DNA from: Cycas panzhihuaensis
Taxonomy: Eukaryota; Cycadophyta
Length of the DNA stretch: 64,000 nucleotides
Assembly (NCBI GenBank): GCA_023213395.1
Contig: CM041465.1
Span: forward strand, 150,543,741 to 150,607,740
Reading direction: 5' to 3'
The notes beneath the pieces were generated by a model. That model ran no database searches and was not told the DNA's origin. It saw only the letters and a list, made by a program, of their open reading frames with translations. Each line of letters opens with the position of its first letter. Within the stretch, counting starts at the first letter, position 1. Both the position numbers and the translations under genes were made by a program. This document shows positions 1 to 9,960 of this stretch, one piece after another.

Positions 1-22
1 TGAAGTTGTCAATAAAGGAGGG

Positions 23-343
23 TGTTAAATTATAATGTATAAATATATCTATGTATTATTAGTTATTCTATATTATAATTAAATTATAATGTATAATATT
101 ATCAAGTCTACCCCTTGTTGAATAACGAGCCAATTGTATTACCTTATTATGCTGACCAATTATGTTAATATTCGAGCCACTTTGTGGCCTATAAATTATG
201 CCTGAATTCACTTGTTTGTATATAAGATATTTTAGAATGACGAAGCTCTAGCAAATTGAAGACTAATGGTGCCAACTAATTTGGTTGTCTTATTCTTTGT
301 AAATAATTTATATTGAACTGTTATTTATTTTTTAATGCTTTCA
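23..343 (+). mobile_element. copia-type 3' LTR (body lies left of the window)
   Basis: The LTR begins TGTTAAAT directly after a purine-rich tract (9-22, ending AAAGGAGGG), as expected for a polypurine tract plus 3' LTR, and ends near the CA at 342-343. It is a diverged relative of the LTRs of copia E: both share the block GAGCCAATTGTATT, the later CCTATAAAT segment, and a closing part resembling E's 'caaccaatttgac' region. No second LTR of this element is inside the window, so the element or a solo LTR extends to the left. The right border is inferred from E and may be off by several bases. Confidence 0.6.
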
Positions 344-1400
344 TTTTTGTATGCACGAGTATTTTAGATCTTGCATTGATTTTTTCACTATGATCCATAA
401 ACCTTGGTCCCCTTTTAAGGATAATATCCTTATGTTAAGCGCTTTTAAAAATAATGATAAAAAGAAAAGCCCACTCTATAGGCATTAGATACCTTAGAGA
501 TATGAAAGACCCAATTGACATGAATCTAGGAATTCAACCTCTTTGAAGAAGGCCTAGATTAAAGAATTAATAAATCATTCTTCCCATTTATAAAGATTTA
601 AAATCCTTAGAAATATAAGTTGGTTCAACCATAATGTGAGGATTACCCAACTTAGGCTTAATGTAGGTACCCTGAGTGATGGGACACTCCTTCTCTCTTA
701 AATCTTACTTAAAGGACTCACTCTCCCTTTGGGAAGGTGAACTCAAGATAACCATCCAAAACAAAATCCTAACACTAAATAAACTCTAACTTGGTTATTC
801 TTTTGCTTCATCCTTCTTTACCCCTTTGATCTTATACCTTGGTAGGTGGAAAACTAATAGAATTAATCTTAAACTTAGCCATGACTAGGATTAAAAATAG
901 TGATGAGACTAGGATTAAATCCCCTTAAAACCTTTTTTAAACAAATTAGCGTCACATGTATATAACCACTTCATAACTAATGATATGATAACTAATAAAC
1001 TTAATGCAATATGGATGTTTAAATATTATGAGTTGGCATGAATACAATAGTTTTAAAGGCTCTAGTATATGCCCATAGAACCCAAAAAGTTTTTCTATAT
1101 ATAGTTGTAATTACACAAAGCGGTAGAAATGAAATGCTAGGTATTCAATCTAGATTTGGTAATATGGCATGTGTCTTTTATATCCATAGAGAGACTTCAT
1201 TCCATTCATTTTGGTGGCACCTATTTACCAACTCAACTTGGTGCTTAATTAATAAATGTTTTGTGCTTGCTTTTATTGATAAGTTTGGTTGGAATGCTAC
1301 CTTAGTGACATAAAATTCATCCCATTTTCTCTATATTTCACCTAAAATATATTAAGGATTAAAGTTCTCTATACCATCTAAAAATTTAAAAATATTTTCT
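344..1400. other. unassigned AT-rich DNA
   Basis: I see no recognisable protein domain, RNA gene or paired repeat here. The longest open frame (1038-1313, plus, 91 codons) has no recognisable motif and sits in AT-rich DNA. Part of this stretch could be the remainder of copia F's 3' LTR, whose inner edge is at 1856, but no second copy is available to set the far border. Confidence 0.4.
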
Positions 1401-1856
1401 TTTTAACACAAAACACCTAAATGCACCTTTTGATTCAAGATCATCCACATTCCTAGTATAAGAAATTCACCTTTATTAAAATTTGTATATCTTCCTTATT
1501 ATTAATCTATTTTCTATAATTTATTAAACATTAAATCTAACATAAATGGAGACCTAATTTTATAAGATTCACTAATAATTAAACATGAAAATTACATTCA
1601 TATTAATGATATAATCTCAAAGTGAAATAATCTCTTATCAAATTTAATAATACAATGTATATGCATAAATATAAGTATTAAAAGGGATCTAATCCCTAAC
1701 TAAATGACACATATGATGTGAGAGTTGTATCCCCCAATGAATCATCACTTACATAATAATTAAATAATCTTAATCTTAATGTATAATATAATACACAACC
1801 TTAAGAGGAGGATCATAGCCTAAGTTATGAGCCATAAATAAACATTAATATCAACA
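1401..1856 (-). repeat. copia F 3' LTR, outer border unknown
   Basis: On the minus strand the RNase H frame of copia F ends near 1880. It is followed by a short purine-rich run and then TGTTGATATTAATG, the expected start of a 3' LTR (plus-strand end ...CAACA at 1856). The 5' LTR of F is missing because F is truncated near 24390, so the LTR length cannot be measured. The left coordinate is a placeholder. Confidence 0.45.
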
Positions 1857-1879
1857 CTCCATATTAATATTTATTTCAT

Positions 1880-2316
1880 TTTTTCTAACATCTAAATTGC
1901 CCTAGAAATTTAGAAATCTTTCACATGCCTTTGGTTTAGTAAAGATGTTAGCCAATTATTCTTTTGTTGGACTATACATGATCTATATCACACATTTTTG
2001 AATTAATACTCAAATAAAGGGATGGTGCACCTTAATGTATTTGGTGTCGATATGACACATACTATTTTTTACAATCTTCAAGGTGCTTTATTTGTGATAG
2101 TACAAGATAGTTAGTACTGCTTGTGGTAGTGCCATGTCCTTTAGAATCTTTCATAACTAAATGGCTTTAGTAGTTATTCTAATAGCAGCCTTATATTCTA
2201 CTTCACTCAAGGATAAAACAACAATTTACTACCTTTTATTATTCCATGTGACGATAAATGATCCTAAACTAAGATAATATCCAAAACTTGACCTACTTCT
2301 ATTTACATATATAACC
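1880..2316 (-). pseudogene. copia F RNase H, C-terminal part
   Basis: The minus-strand translation reads as the end of a Ty1/copia polyprotein. It has an SLSEVEYKAAI block (the family's 'STxEAEYxA' site), then HIDTKYIKVHHPFI, and finally SPTKE*LANIFTKPKACERF, matching the usual 'T.DQ.ADIFTK.L' terminus. Stops and frameshifts are present. The frame is cut at 2316 by insertion of gypsy A. The preceding part of the same protein (the 'LVGSLMYL..TRPDI' region and the strand before it) resumes at 15617, on the other side of A. This is an old, dead element. Confidence 0.75.
2312..2316. repeat. target-site duplication of gypsy A, left copy
   Basis: TAACC here matches TAGCC at 15612-15616, immediately outside the other LTR edge of element A. 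There is one transition between them. The match defines the insertion site inside copia F. Confidence 0.7.
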
Positions 2317-4923
2317 TAAAAGTGCGCCTTTGGGGTCATAAAGAACTACTATACACTGGCTATGGGTAGACTTAAAGCATGGGAGCTCAAGTGGTGTATT
2401 GTGATTTTAGCTCACCCTTGAAGAGCATCTATACACCTCATGAGCACTAGTTTAAGGGGCCCACAATATGTGTGTTCCTTTTTTACCTATAGGGTCTAGG
2501 TAGGTAGGTTGGTGATGCATTTAGATAACAAAGAGCTAGGTTTCCTAAGATTATTAAGTGGCATAGGAAGGTTTCTCCTATCCTTAAGAAGGGATGGTTT
2601 TTTTTCTTGCAATAAGGGAAGTGGTGATAAATAGGAAACTGAGGGGAGAAGGAGGGGTTTGGTATGGTTCTTTATTGCTTAAAGTATTCCCTTTGATTAT
2701 GTAAGAAGGCGATGCTCTCTATTTGGATGTTGTACTTTATTTCAAATGCAATGTTTTGGTGTGTCAAAGGTTGTAGTTATGTTGTTACAAGATAAAGCAA
2801 TCAATAACTATAACTAAAAATGCATGATAAATGTAAATCCTCACTCTCAATTCACTCTCTTTATCTTTTGGCACAAAGAACCTTAAAGTTATATACCTAA
2901 AATAAAAGAGTCAATAATGCATTTAAGAGAGGTGTGAAGGAGGAAGGAAGATAAATATTCCTATGTTTATGCAATGTTTATTTTCTTTGATATGTTTTTC
3001 TTTGTTCATGCAAGGAGAAATGTACTCTCTAGGTTAGATTTTTAATTTAATTTTATATGTATATGCAAATGATAAAATAAATTTTTCCTAATATTCCTTT
3101 TCTTTTATGGTGAGAGGGGGAGAAAGAGGTGAGAAGGATCTATTCCTTTCCTTGGTGTGTTTCTCTTTCTTGTGGGTGCAAAAAAAATATGTTTCACAAA
3201 AGTAAATCCTTAACTTTTATCTTGTATATATATGCAAGTGTAAATAATCAAAAGAGAAAACTTGAAAGAAGGTGGTAGCGAGTTTGCTTTGGTTGGGAAC
3301 TTGAGGAACAAGTATTATTAATCAAAAGGAAATAATTATGAGGAAGAGAGGGTTTGGAAGGAGCATACCCAGTTCACAACATCTGATGATGACCTTGACC
3401 TTGCTCTTCCTTATTCCTCTTTTACTAATGTTGAAGGTTCCTTCTTCCACATGAGTTATTGGAGACAATGGGGTCTACTTACCTCCCTAGATCTAACTAG
3501 AAAAATATACAAACAAAGAAAAGAGTAGAGTGAAATGTATATGAGGAAGTAAAATGCTAAACCATAAATTGGTGCTTACCTAAAGATAAGGCTTCATGTT
3601 CTCTTACCAACTATAGAGAGATGTGTCTTCCACCTACATACACAAAGCACTTCCCAAAGGAAATATTGCAACATGTGCATATATGTGTATGTTTCATAAG
3701 ATCCTTTTACCACTAATCAATCAAAGGAAATAAATCAAATATTAATGTTTCCTTTCCAAAGAAATCCAAGCATGCAAAGGGTGTAAGAGATGAGGAGAAG
3801 GGAGTGAAGAGTAGTGCCTCCTCCCTCAATACTTTGAGTATGGTTATGAAAGATTTACAACTCATGTAATTTTTTTTTATCAAAATTTTGAAGAGTTGAT
3901 GGTAGAAAAGCTATAAATTTTGATATTTAAACTAAGAATCAAATAGAAGAGAGTGAAAGTAACTAAAATCATAGCTAAATACCATGGATTCTTATGGAGA
4001 AATAAATATGTACATGTTGCCCCCTTCATGCAAGAGAAACTCATTGTTTATGAAAAAATGGGTGAGGAATAATCCCTTGAGAGAATGCTTTTTGAGAAGA
4101 TTATTGAGTCCTGAAGAGAAAGATAGAGTGCTTGGTCCTTGTAGAAGACAATTTTGAGTGTCTTAGTGTTGGAATCAAACTTCTATTATGTGTTCTTTCT
4201 CAAAACTATGTTGTTCTCTATTTTGTCAAGAAAATGGGCTTGAATAATGAAGAGAATGATGCCTAATTCAAAATGAAAATAGAGTTCTAGGTTTGCCCTA
4301 AGGCATTAGGCATGCCAAGTTGTGTAATTAATGTGGATTTTGAACATTATTAACTGCAATTGGTAAAGTGACAGTCACACCATAAATTTCTTTGTGGTAC
4401 TACAAAAATCTTCACAAGGCACATTAATTAGAGTGGTGGAGGCAATAATCATCATAATGCAGATAACAAACTCTATAGTGTAGAAGAAAGGTATAAAAAT
4501 TAATTGACAGTTAACCAAAGGATGATTAAAGGGGTACTAAATCTTATATCAAACTTCTATAGACTAACTTTGAAGCTCTAAGGTGGTTGGTCACATATTA
4601 AAATATGAGAAAATAAAGTTCATAAGCAATAATAAGTTAAAAGTAAACAAAAACAAAGTTATAGTAACATTGAGAAGTCACCTCATCGATTAGGAGACCA
4701 CATCAAGGGCTTTAAATACCATTAGGCCAAAGTCTTGGTCATCATAGTCGTAAGAATAGACATAAGAAAGCCAGGCAACTCAAGATGTTATGCATCTAAT
4801 GATCATACAAGCATCATACCAAGCATCAAACATAAAGAATGTGATAGGATATGAGATGTAGAAACATACATGCACTTACCTATATTGCAAAATTCCTTAT
4901 CCATTCCTAGTAGTTAGGAAACA
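2317..4923 (-). repeat. gypsy A 3' LTR
   Basis: About 2.6 kb, co-linear with 12638-15611. Shared blocks include the 'agaactactatac' start, the 'ggtgaagg aggaaggaag' stretch and the 'ccattcctagtag' end. The plus-strand left terminus is TAAAAG where the partner has TGGAAG, so the terminal dinucleotide has mutated. The right terminus is GGAAACA (TGTTTCC on the sense strand). It lacks about 320 bp that are present in the 5' LTR near 14157-14480. Degenerate ATGGTACCA-type motifs occur around 4390. Confidence 0.85.
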
Positions 4924-4940
4924 TTGCCCCCTTGGCAAAA
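4924..4940 (-). promoter_or_regulatory. polypurine tract of gypsy A
   Basis: The sense-strand sequence CCAAGGGGGCAA directly abuts the 3' LTR start. The same tract occurs before the 3' LTR of B (CCAAGGGGG), and C has a shorter GGGGCAA. It is the expected plus-strand primer site for reverse transcription. Confidence 0.7.
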
Positions 4941-5459
4941 GAAACTTGCCACTCTAGAGCTAAAATGATGGTGAATGATACTAACACAAGTGTTATTAGT
5001 ACAAACAATAACCAAGAGCTAAATGTATATATAACCAAGGGGTAATGAGTGTCACAATAAATGCATGGATAGTAGGCACATGCTAAGCGGGGAGAAAAGG
5101 TTCAAGACCAAAGTAATCCCACGGCGTGTGACCATGAACCTAAAGCATATGTGGGTCAAATAAGAGAGTGGTGACTAAGGGGGATTCCCTTAGTGGCATA
5201 CCAAATGGGTAGCATGACCCTAAAATAGGGTTCAAAATTTTAGAGAAACCCTTGGGGGGATGAGGGGATGCCCCATCACACCAAGCAAAGATATGAGTCA
5301 GGTAGGTAAATATTTTGGTTGCCATAATTAACCTCATTACTGGCCATTATTCAGAGGTGATGAGAAAGAAAAAGGATAGGGTTACCACTAAGGTCTTTAT
5401 AATGGGAAACCTATTAAGTTGACAAAGAGTCACCTTGAAGTTGAAGGTGATGATCAAGA
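4941..5459. other. gypsy A 3' untranslated segment
   Basis: This is DNA between the end of the aRH frame and the polypurine tract. No domain is recognised. The short open frame at 5140-5337 (minus) is a continuation of the degraded aRH frame or random, and has no motif. Confidence 0.4.
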
Positions 5460-5850
5460 ATAAAGTTAACTAAACTATTGGTCTTAGCATTTTGATTATG
5501 AGGAATATATCAAATATCAACTGAGGAAAAATGGGATAATAAGGATCTAGCTATCATAGACAAAGATCTTAATCTAGGATAAAGGACCCAATAAATTTGG
5601 GTCAATTAGGACATCATGATTTGAGAATCACAGTGTAGGATGATGGGGCTATGATGGAATCAAAATGTGTTAGTTAAGGCTTCAATGATGGCCATGTACT
5701 CTACTTCATTATTCATAGCCTTAGGAAGATACATCTCAAAATGCATAAAATCATGCCTGTAGAGATCACAGATGATCCAGGCTACAATAGAAGTTCCTAG
5801 GTTTCCATGACTACTACCATCAATATAGATGAGTAGTTCCATTAGGAGAA
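5460..5850 (-). pseudogene. archaeal-type RNase H (aRH) of gypsy A
   Basis: A minus-strand frame contains an RNase H fold pattern typical of the extra aRH of Tat-group gypsy elements. The first catalytic Asp lies in IYIDGSSHGNLG (near 5820), the Glu in MNNEVEYMAIIEALTN, and the next Asp in LHCDSQIMMS. Degraded continuation VDI*YIPHNQNAKTNSLVNF follows. It lies just before the 3' LTR, far from pol, and diverges from the opposite-strand gene at 7060. The acidic residues expected at the active site are still visible, but stop codons interrupt the second half. The same segment is found in B (57.83-58.08 kb) and C (40.08-40.56 kb). By homology the enzyme removes RNA from RNA-DNA hybrids during reverse transcription. 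Confidence 0.75.
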
Positions 5851-5959
5851 GAGCAGGTGGAGTCTCAAAAGAGGTAGATAAAAACTTCTCTATAAAGGAA
5901 GGATGGTAGGAAAATAAGTCTAGGCAAGGGACAATAAGTCCTAGAATCATGACCAACAT

Positions 5960-7059
5960 AAATGGCCACTCAACAAGAGGATAGAAGAGCCATATGGCTA
6001 GGCAACTAGGTTTACAAAGGGCCTACCCTATGGAAGGGAAGAGGTGATGGTGAAACAAACTTATCGATTAAGCCCAAGGTTGGTAAGGGATCCACAGGGG
6101 ACTTAATTGGGGGGTGAGATTCTATCAAGTGTAAAACAAGCTAGAATAACTTTAAAAAATAGAATCAATACATCGAAATGAGTCCAAAGAGTATAAACAT
6201 CAAAGGAATTTTAAGCGGGCAAGCTACAAGGGAAAAAGGCTTCCCTTAAAAGGCTAAGAATTATCATTATTACTCATAAAGGTGGAAAAAACGATACCTA
6301 AGAGCCGAAGAGGGCTTAGGCTCTTAAGGAATTAGGAACAAGCTTAAGGAGACAATCCTAACGACTTGATCAAAAGAGGAAGGACATCGAGCCTCGAGGA
6401 GCTTGTTGAATAAAAAAGGGACAAGTGAAGGAAATTAAATTTATTTTTATCTTCACCTATGAGATTTGGATAGAGACTCTCTCTACTACCTTAGTTTCTT
6501 AATTATAGATGAGCTTACTAGAAGAGATAAAACCATTAAATTACTGTGCAGGAGGTGTCATCTAGATCAAGGAGGAGCGATGATAATAGTGAGACTAGAC
6601 CTGGTAGGTGGATCTCAACATTGAACTTTTTATTTGTATCTTTATACTTTATACTTTTTGGTAGTTGGGATGTACCCATTTAGGAGGGAAAGGGCTTAAT
6701 AGCACCCACTTTTAGGCCTGTGAAAGGCTAGACCAAGGTTATGGGGGGCCTTAGTCTTAATGGGCCTAATTTTGGTTAAAAATTTTATCTTTTGATGTTT
6801 ATTTTTTCAATTTTAAGAATTTATTTGTAGGCATCATAGAGTTTTCTATGGTACCACGGATATTATTGTGGTATGACAAAAATTATTGTGGGGCCTACAG
6901 TTTTCTTTATGGTACTATGAAAAAATTTATTATATAGGATAGAAAATAAAAAACTTAGAAAACTTTTAGTTTTGGCTTTAATTATATCTATTTTTAGGTT
7001 TACTAAGAGTGCCTTCTCTTCTATTAGATCATAAATTACTGATTGATTTTTAGGCTATC
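5960..7059. promoter_or_regulatory. divergent spacer between aRH and opposite-strand gene in gypsy A
   Basis: About 1.1 kb separates two genes pointing away from each other. Between 6833 and 6920 it carries TATGGTACCA and GTGGTATGAC-type motifs (ttttctatggtaccac; tttatggtactatg) that also occur in the LTRs of this family (for example 15090-15180, 26047-26085, 28705-28770). A candidate 3' splice site (GATTTTTAG, ending 7053) precedes the ATG at 7060. Promoter function is inferred only. Confidence 0.4.
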
Positions 7060-8830
7060 ATGGTAGTGGATAACTATGAGAACATCAGGTCACTGATGTT
7101 GGCCCTTGTAAAGTTTATGGAGGGTGGGGACTGGGAGATTCTAAGATGTTGTGACTTACTAAGGATTGTTGGCTCATATTAGCATGCCTTCGACTAGGCC
7201 TTATTGATATATATCATGTCATATTAGGATCGTTGGCAACACGTATTCCATCTCCCACAGGTGGGAGATCTAACCATCACTTTATCAGATGTATGGAGGA
7301 TCTTGGGAGTCCTAGCTAGCAGGGCACTAACCATGTTAGGAGCATTATCCAGCACTAATGTGGCTTACTAAGAAGTAACCCATCTCTTTTATGGTAGGGG
7401 CCACTAGGATAGGAGGGGAGCATCCATTAGGATAATCATGGTATAATACATTCCTCATGTGAGGAAAATGATCATATTTTCCATTATACTCTAGATTTCT
7501 TGAAAATAAAACTATAGAAACATCCCTAAAGGATGGATGGAGATTATCAAGAGGTGTAACAAGGGGCAAAGATTTAATTGGGTTGCTTTAATAGTGGCCA
7601 ACCTTACTACCCAACTTGACCAGATTTGTGCTATAGGATGGGGTGGATTCTCTTCTTGCTCACTAATATTGTACTAGTTCTTTAATCATTTTTAAGAAGT
7701 AGGACCAGTATTAGGGTCTCAACTCGCATTGACTAGTAGTCCTCTCATTCATCGACAACCATCATGGTTCTAGAGCATAAGAGAGCCCAAGTAGGTGAGG
7801 AGGTTGGTAGCAGCTATATCACTAGGCTTACTCATGCTAAATAACTATGTGAGTCGACCATACTGTACTATCCACTGGGATAATGATGTAAAGGAGGAGG
7901 AGTTTGTAGGGGTCCTAATAGTAGAGTCAAGAGATGATGCTAGTGAGGGAGTGGTAATTGTCAACCCTAAGGTAAACAAGCTATTAACTACTATTGGAGA
8001 GGAGGCCATATTAGCTACAAGAGTGGAGATCTTAGGAGGCAATGAGGAGGTAGCACTAGGGGCACTGGTAGCTTCAAGAGGTAATCTCCTTTCCTTTTCT
8101 TAGCTACAACTTCCATTCATATCTATTTGATTGAGTGATTTATGATACTGTTATTATTCATTATTATAGATTCTTTTTTTTAATATATATACATACACGT
8201 TGCACTAATATATGGATTTACATGGCTGATAGGTAGAGGTATTACAGGGGAGTTGATCAACAAAACCATAGCTAAGTTGTTCCCTCGAGTGTATATGGAG
8301 GGCTATCCTACTATAACAGATAATAGGGAGCCAGGATTAGTATGGCCATATATTACCATATTTTGCCCCATCATTTAGGTCTGAGATATATGGGCTTCAA
8401 AAGCCCAAGAGAGGCATTCAAAGGAGGCCTACTTATAGGTAGAGAGGGACCAACTATAGGCTTGGGTGAGGGATATGGAGACCCAGCCATGACAGAAAGT
8501 GGACCAGGGAGCTTTAGGAGCTAAGATGAGGATTATTTTCCTAGAGAAATAGTTGAAGGGAGTCTAGGAGGAGTGGAATGACCTCTAGGCATGATATGAC
8601 AAGCTTATAGACAAGATGATAGTTAGGTCCTCCTACACACATATAGTGACGCCTTCCCACCGGTGACTATGAGATGAGAGCCACGTTTGTGGTGAGGGGA
8701 GTAAGGCTAGGACCTCACAACAACCTAGGAGGAGCCTTGAGATGACCTAAGAGGAACCTTAGAGAAGCATGGTCCCAAGACCTTAGAGTAGGGCAGTTAA
8801 AGGGCAATGCCCTATGATTACATTTAGATT
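7060..8830 (+). pseudogene. opposite-strand gene of gypsy A with plant-mobile-domain-like segment
   Basis: This gene lies on the plus strand inside a minus-strand retrotransposon. From the ATG at 7060 the frame reads MVVDNYENIRSLMLAL, then, past stops, DRWQHVFHLPQVGDLTITLS and DVWRILGVLA. That matches the 'W....HTFHLP.GE.T.TL.DV..LLGL' core of plant mobile domains (MAIN/MAIL-type, aminotransferase-like PMD). An acidic middle part (open frame 7795-8103) follows, then a possible intron (GTAATC at 8081 to ACAG at 8247), then a charged helix-like C-terminal part (DIWASKAQERHSKEAY, near 8380-8830) that is shared with B and C. The role in the element is unknown. Transduplicated PMDs in plant transposons are known in general. 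Many stops; dead. Confidence 0.6.
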
Positions 8831-9239
8831 GGCACATGGGACTTTATATGTGATTTATTTTTAATTAGAGGAAAGGTTATACCTCTAGGGGGTTTCATGC
8901 TATACATGTAGATAATTATACACCCCTTATAAGGATTCTAACTTCTTAGAGTGTATTATATCATTATACCATTTTGCTATATTTGATGATTATATATATA
9001 GAGATAAGGGCCACATTGGTCCTCCCTTTTGATATGGGTTATTCATTTGTTTGATTGTTATGGATATATGGGCACACAAATATATGATATGGATGATTAT
9101 AGATTTTTAATTATATTTTTCACTTTTATTTAGGGCTTAGGGCACATACTAAGAACATATGAGGTAGGGGTTCATCTTAGTGAAAACTAGTTCCCTGAAA
9201 AAGATTCCCCAAAAGGGGGAGAGGTTCATTGGGCTCACT
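8831..9239. other. gypsy A spacer spanning the RT-INT deletion joint
   Basis: The left part resembles the DNA downstream of the opposite-strand gene in B (59.92-60.15 kb: same 'atgattataca cccc' block and TA-rich run). The right part is the end of the protease frame. The joint replaces roughly 4 kb that are present between the equivalent points in C. Confidence 0.5.
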
Positions 9240-9960
9240 ATCTTTGGCATCAAAGATAGCTTAGCAAGTAGGAGGAGATGTATAGGAGGATGGACACTCA
9301 TGGTGATAACTTTAACTTATCTTTCATGGACAAACTTAACTTGCCCCTAGCATGAGGAACAAATAACTCCCATTTGATGGAGCCATGGTTGACCCAATGG
9401 GAACTTGTACTTGACATTGATATTAAGCACAACAATGTCTATAAGGATAGTTTTTCCTTCTAGTATAAGGGAGAGGGTAACCATCCCTAAATGGGATTTC
9501 TCACTCCTATTATATCCTTGGAATTTCTAAGGAATGAGCTCGAGAGCTTCTATGCCCAACTTCTCTATCATCTATATAGGCATTGTATTAACTAAGGAAT
9601 TATTATCTATGACACTCCTCTTTATAGTAAAATTAGTAGTATCAATGGTAATGATGAATGGGTAGTACCAAAAGTTTTCTTATTCACTATGAGATGAGAA
9701 ATCTCATGGGTCAAATGAGATGATAGATGGTCTATGGGAGGTGTGCCCATAGTATAGATAGGAGCATCTTGCTAACCATGAGCTTCTCAGGGTAACTCTA
9801 TAGGAAATCTATCATCGAAATGCTTGTGGACACATAGTGTAACTCTTGAAGGATGGAGAAGGCCTTCCCTTTCCCTATGGGTTAGGGAAGAGGCTGCTTA
9901 AAATCATAGCACCAAGGCACACAAGAATGGTCTTTGGAACTATATGATCTTCATTATAAG
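9240..9960 (-). pseudogene. gypsy A protease region
   Basis: The sense (minus) frame contains the conserved C-terminal block of the family's aspartic protease. The stretch equivalent to B's VDIVVLDVDVDYNLLLGRPW and DQMGAMYS is recognisable around 9330-9480, with many stops. Alignment with B (61640-62060) is clear at DNA level: for example 'tggagccatggttgaccca' here and 'tcaagccatggtcgaccca' in B. The protease would have cleaved the gag-pol polyprotein. Confidence 0.6.

Noticed and set aside
1038-1313. 91-codon open frame near the left end
   Set aside because: No motif, no neighbour support, AT-rich context; expected by chance.
5140-5337. Minus-strand frame before the polypurine tract as a separate gene
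   Set aside because: No domain; lies in the 3' untranslated part of gypsy A after the broken aRH.
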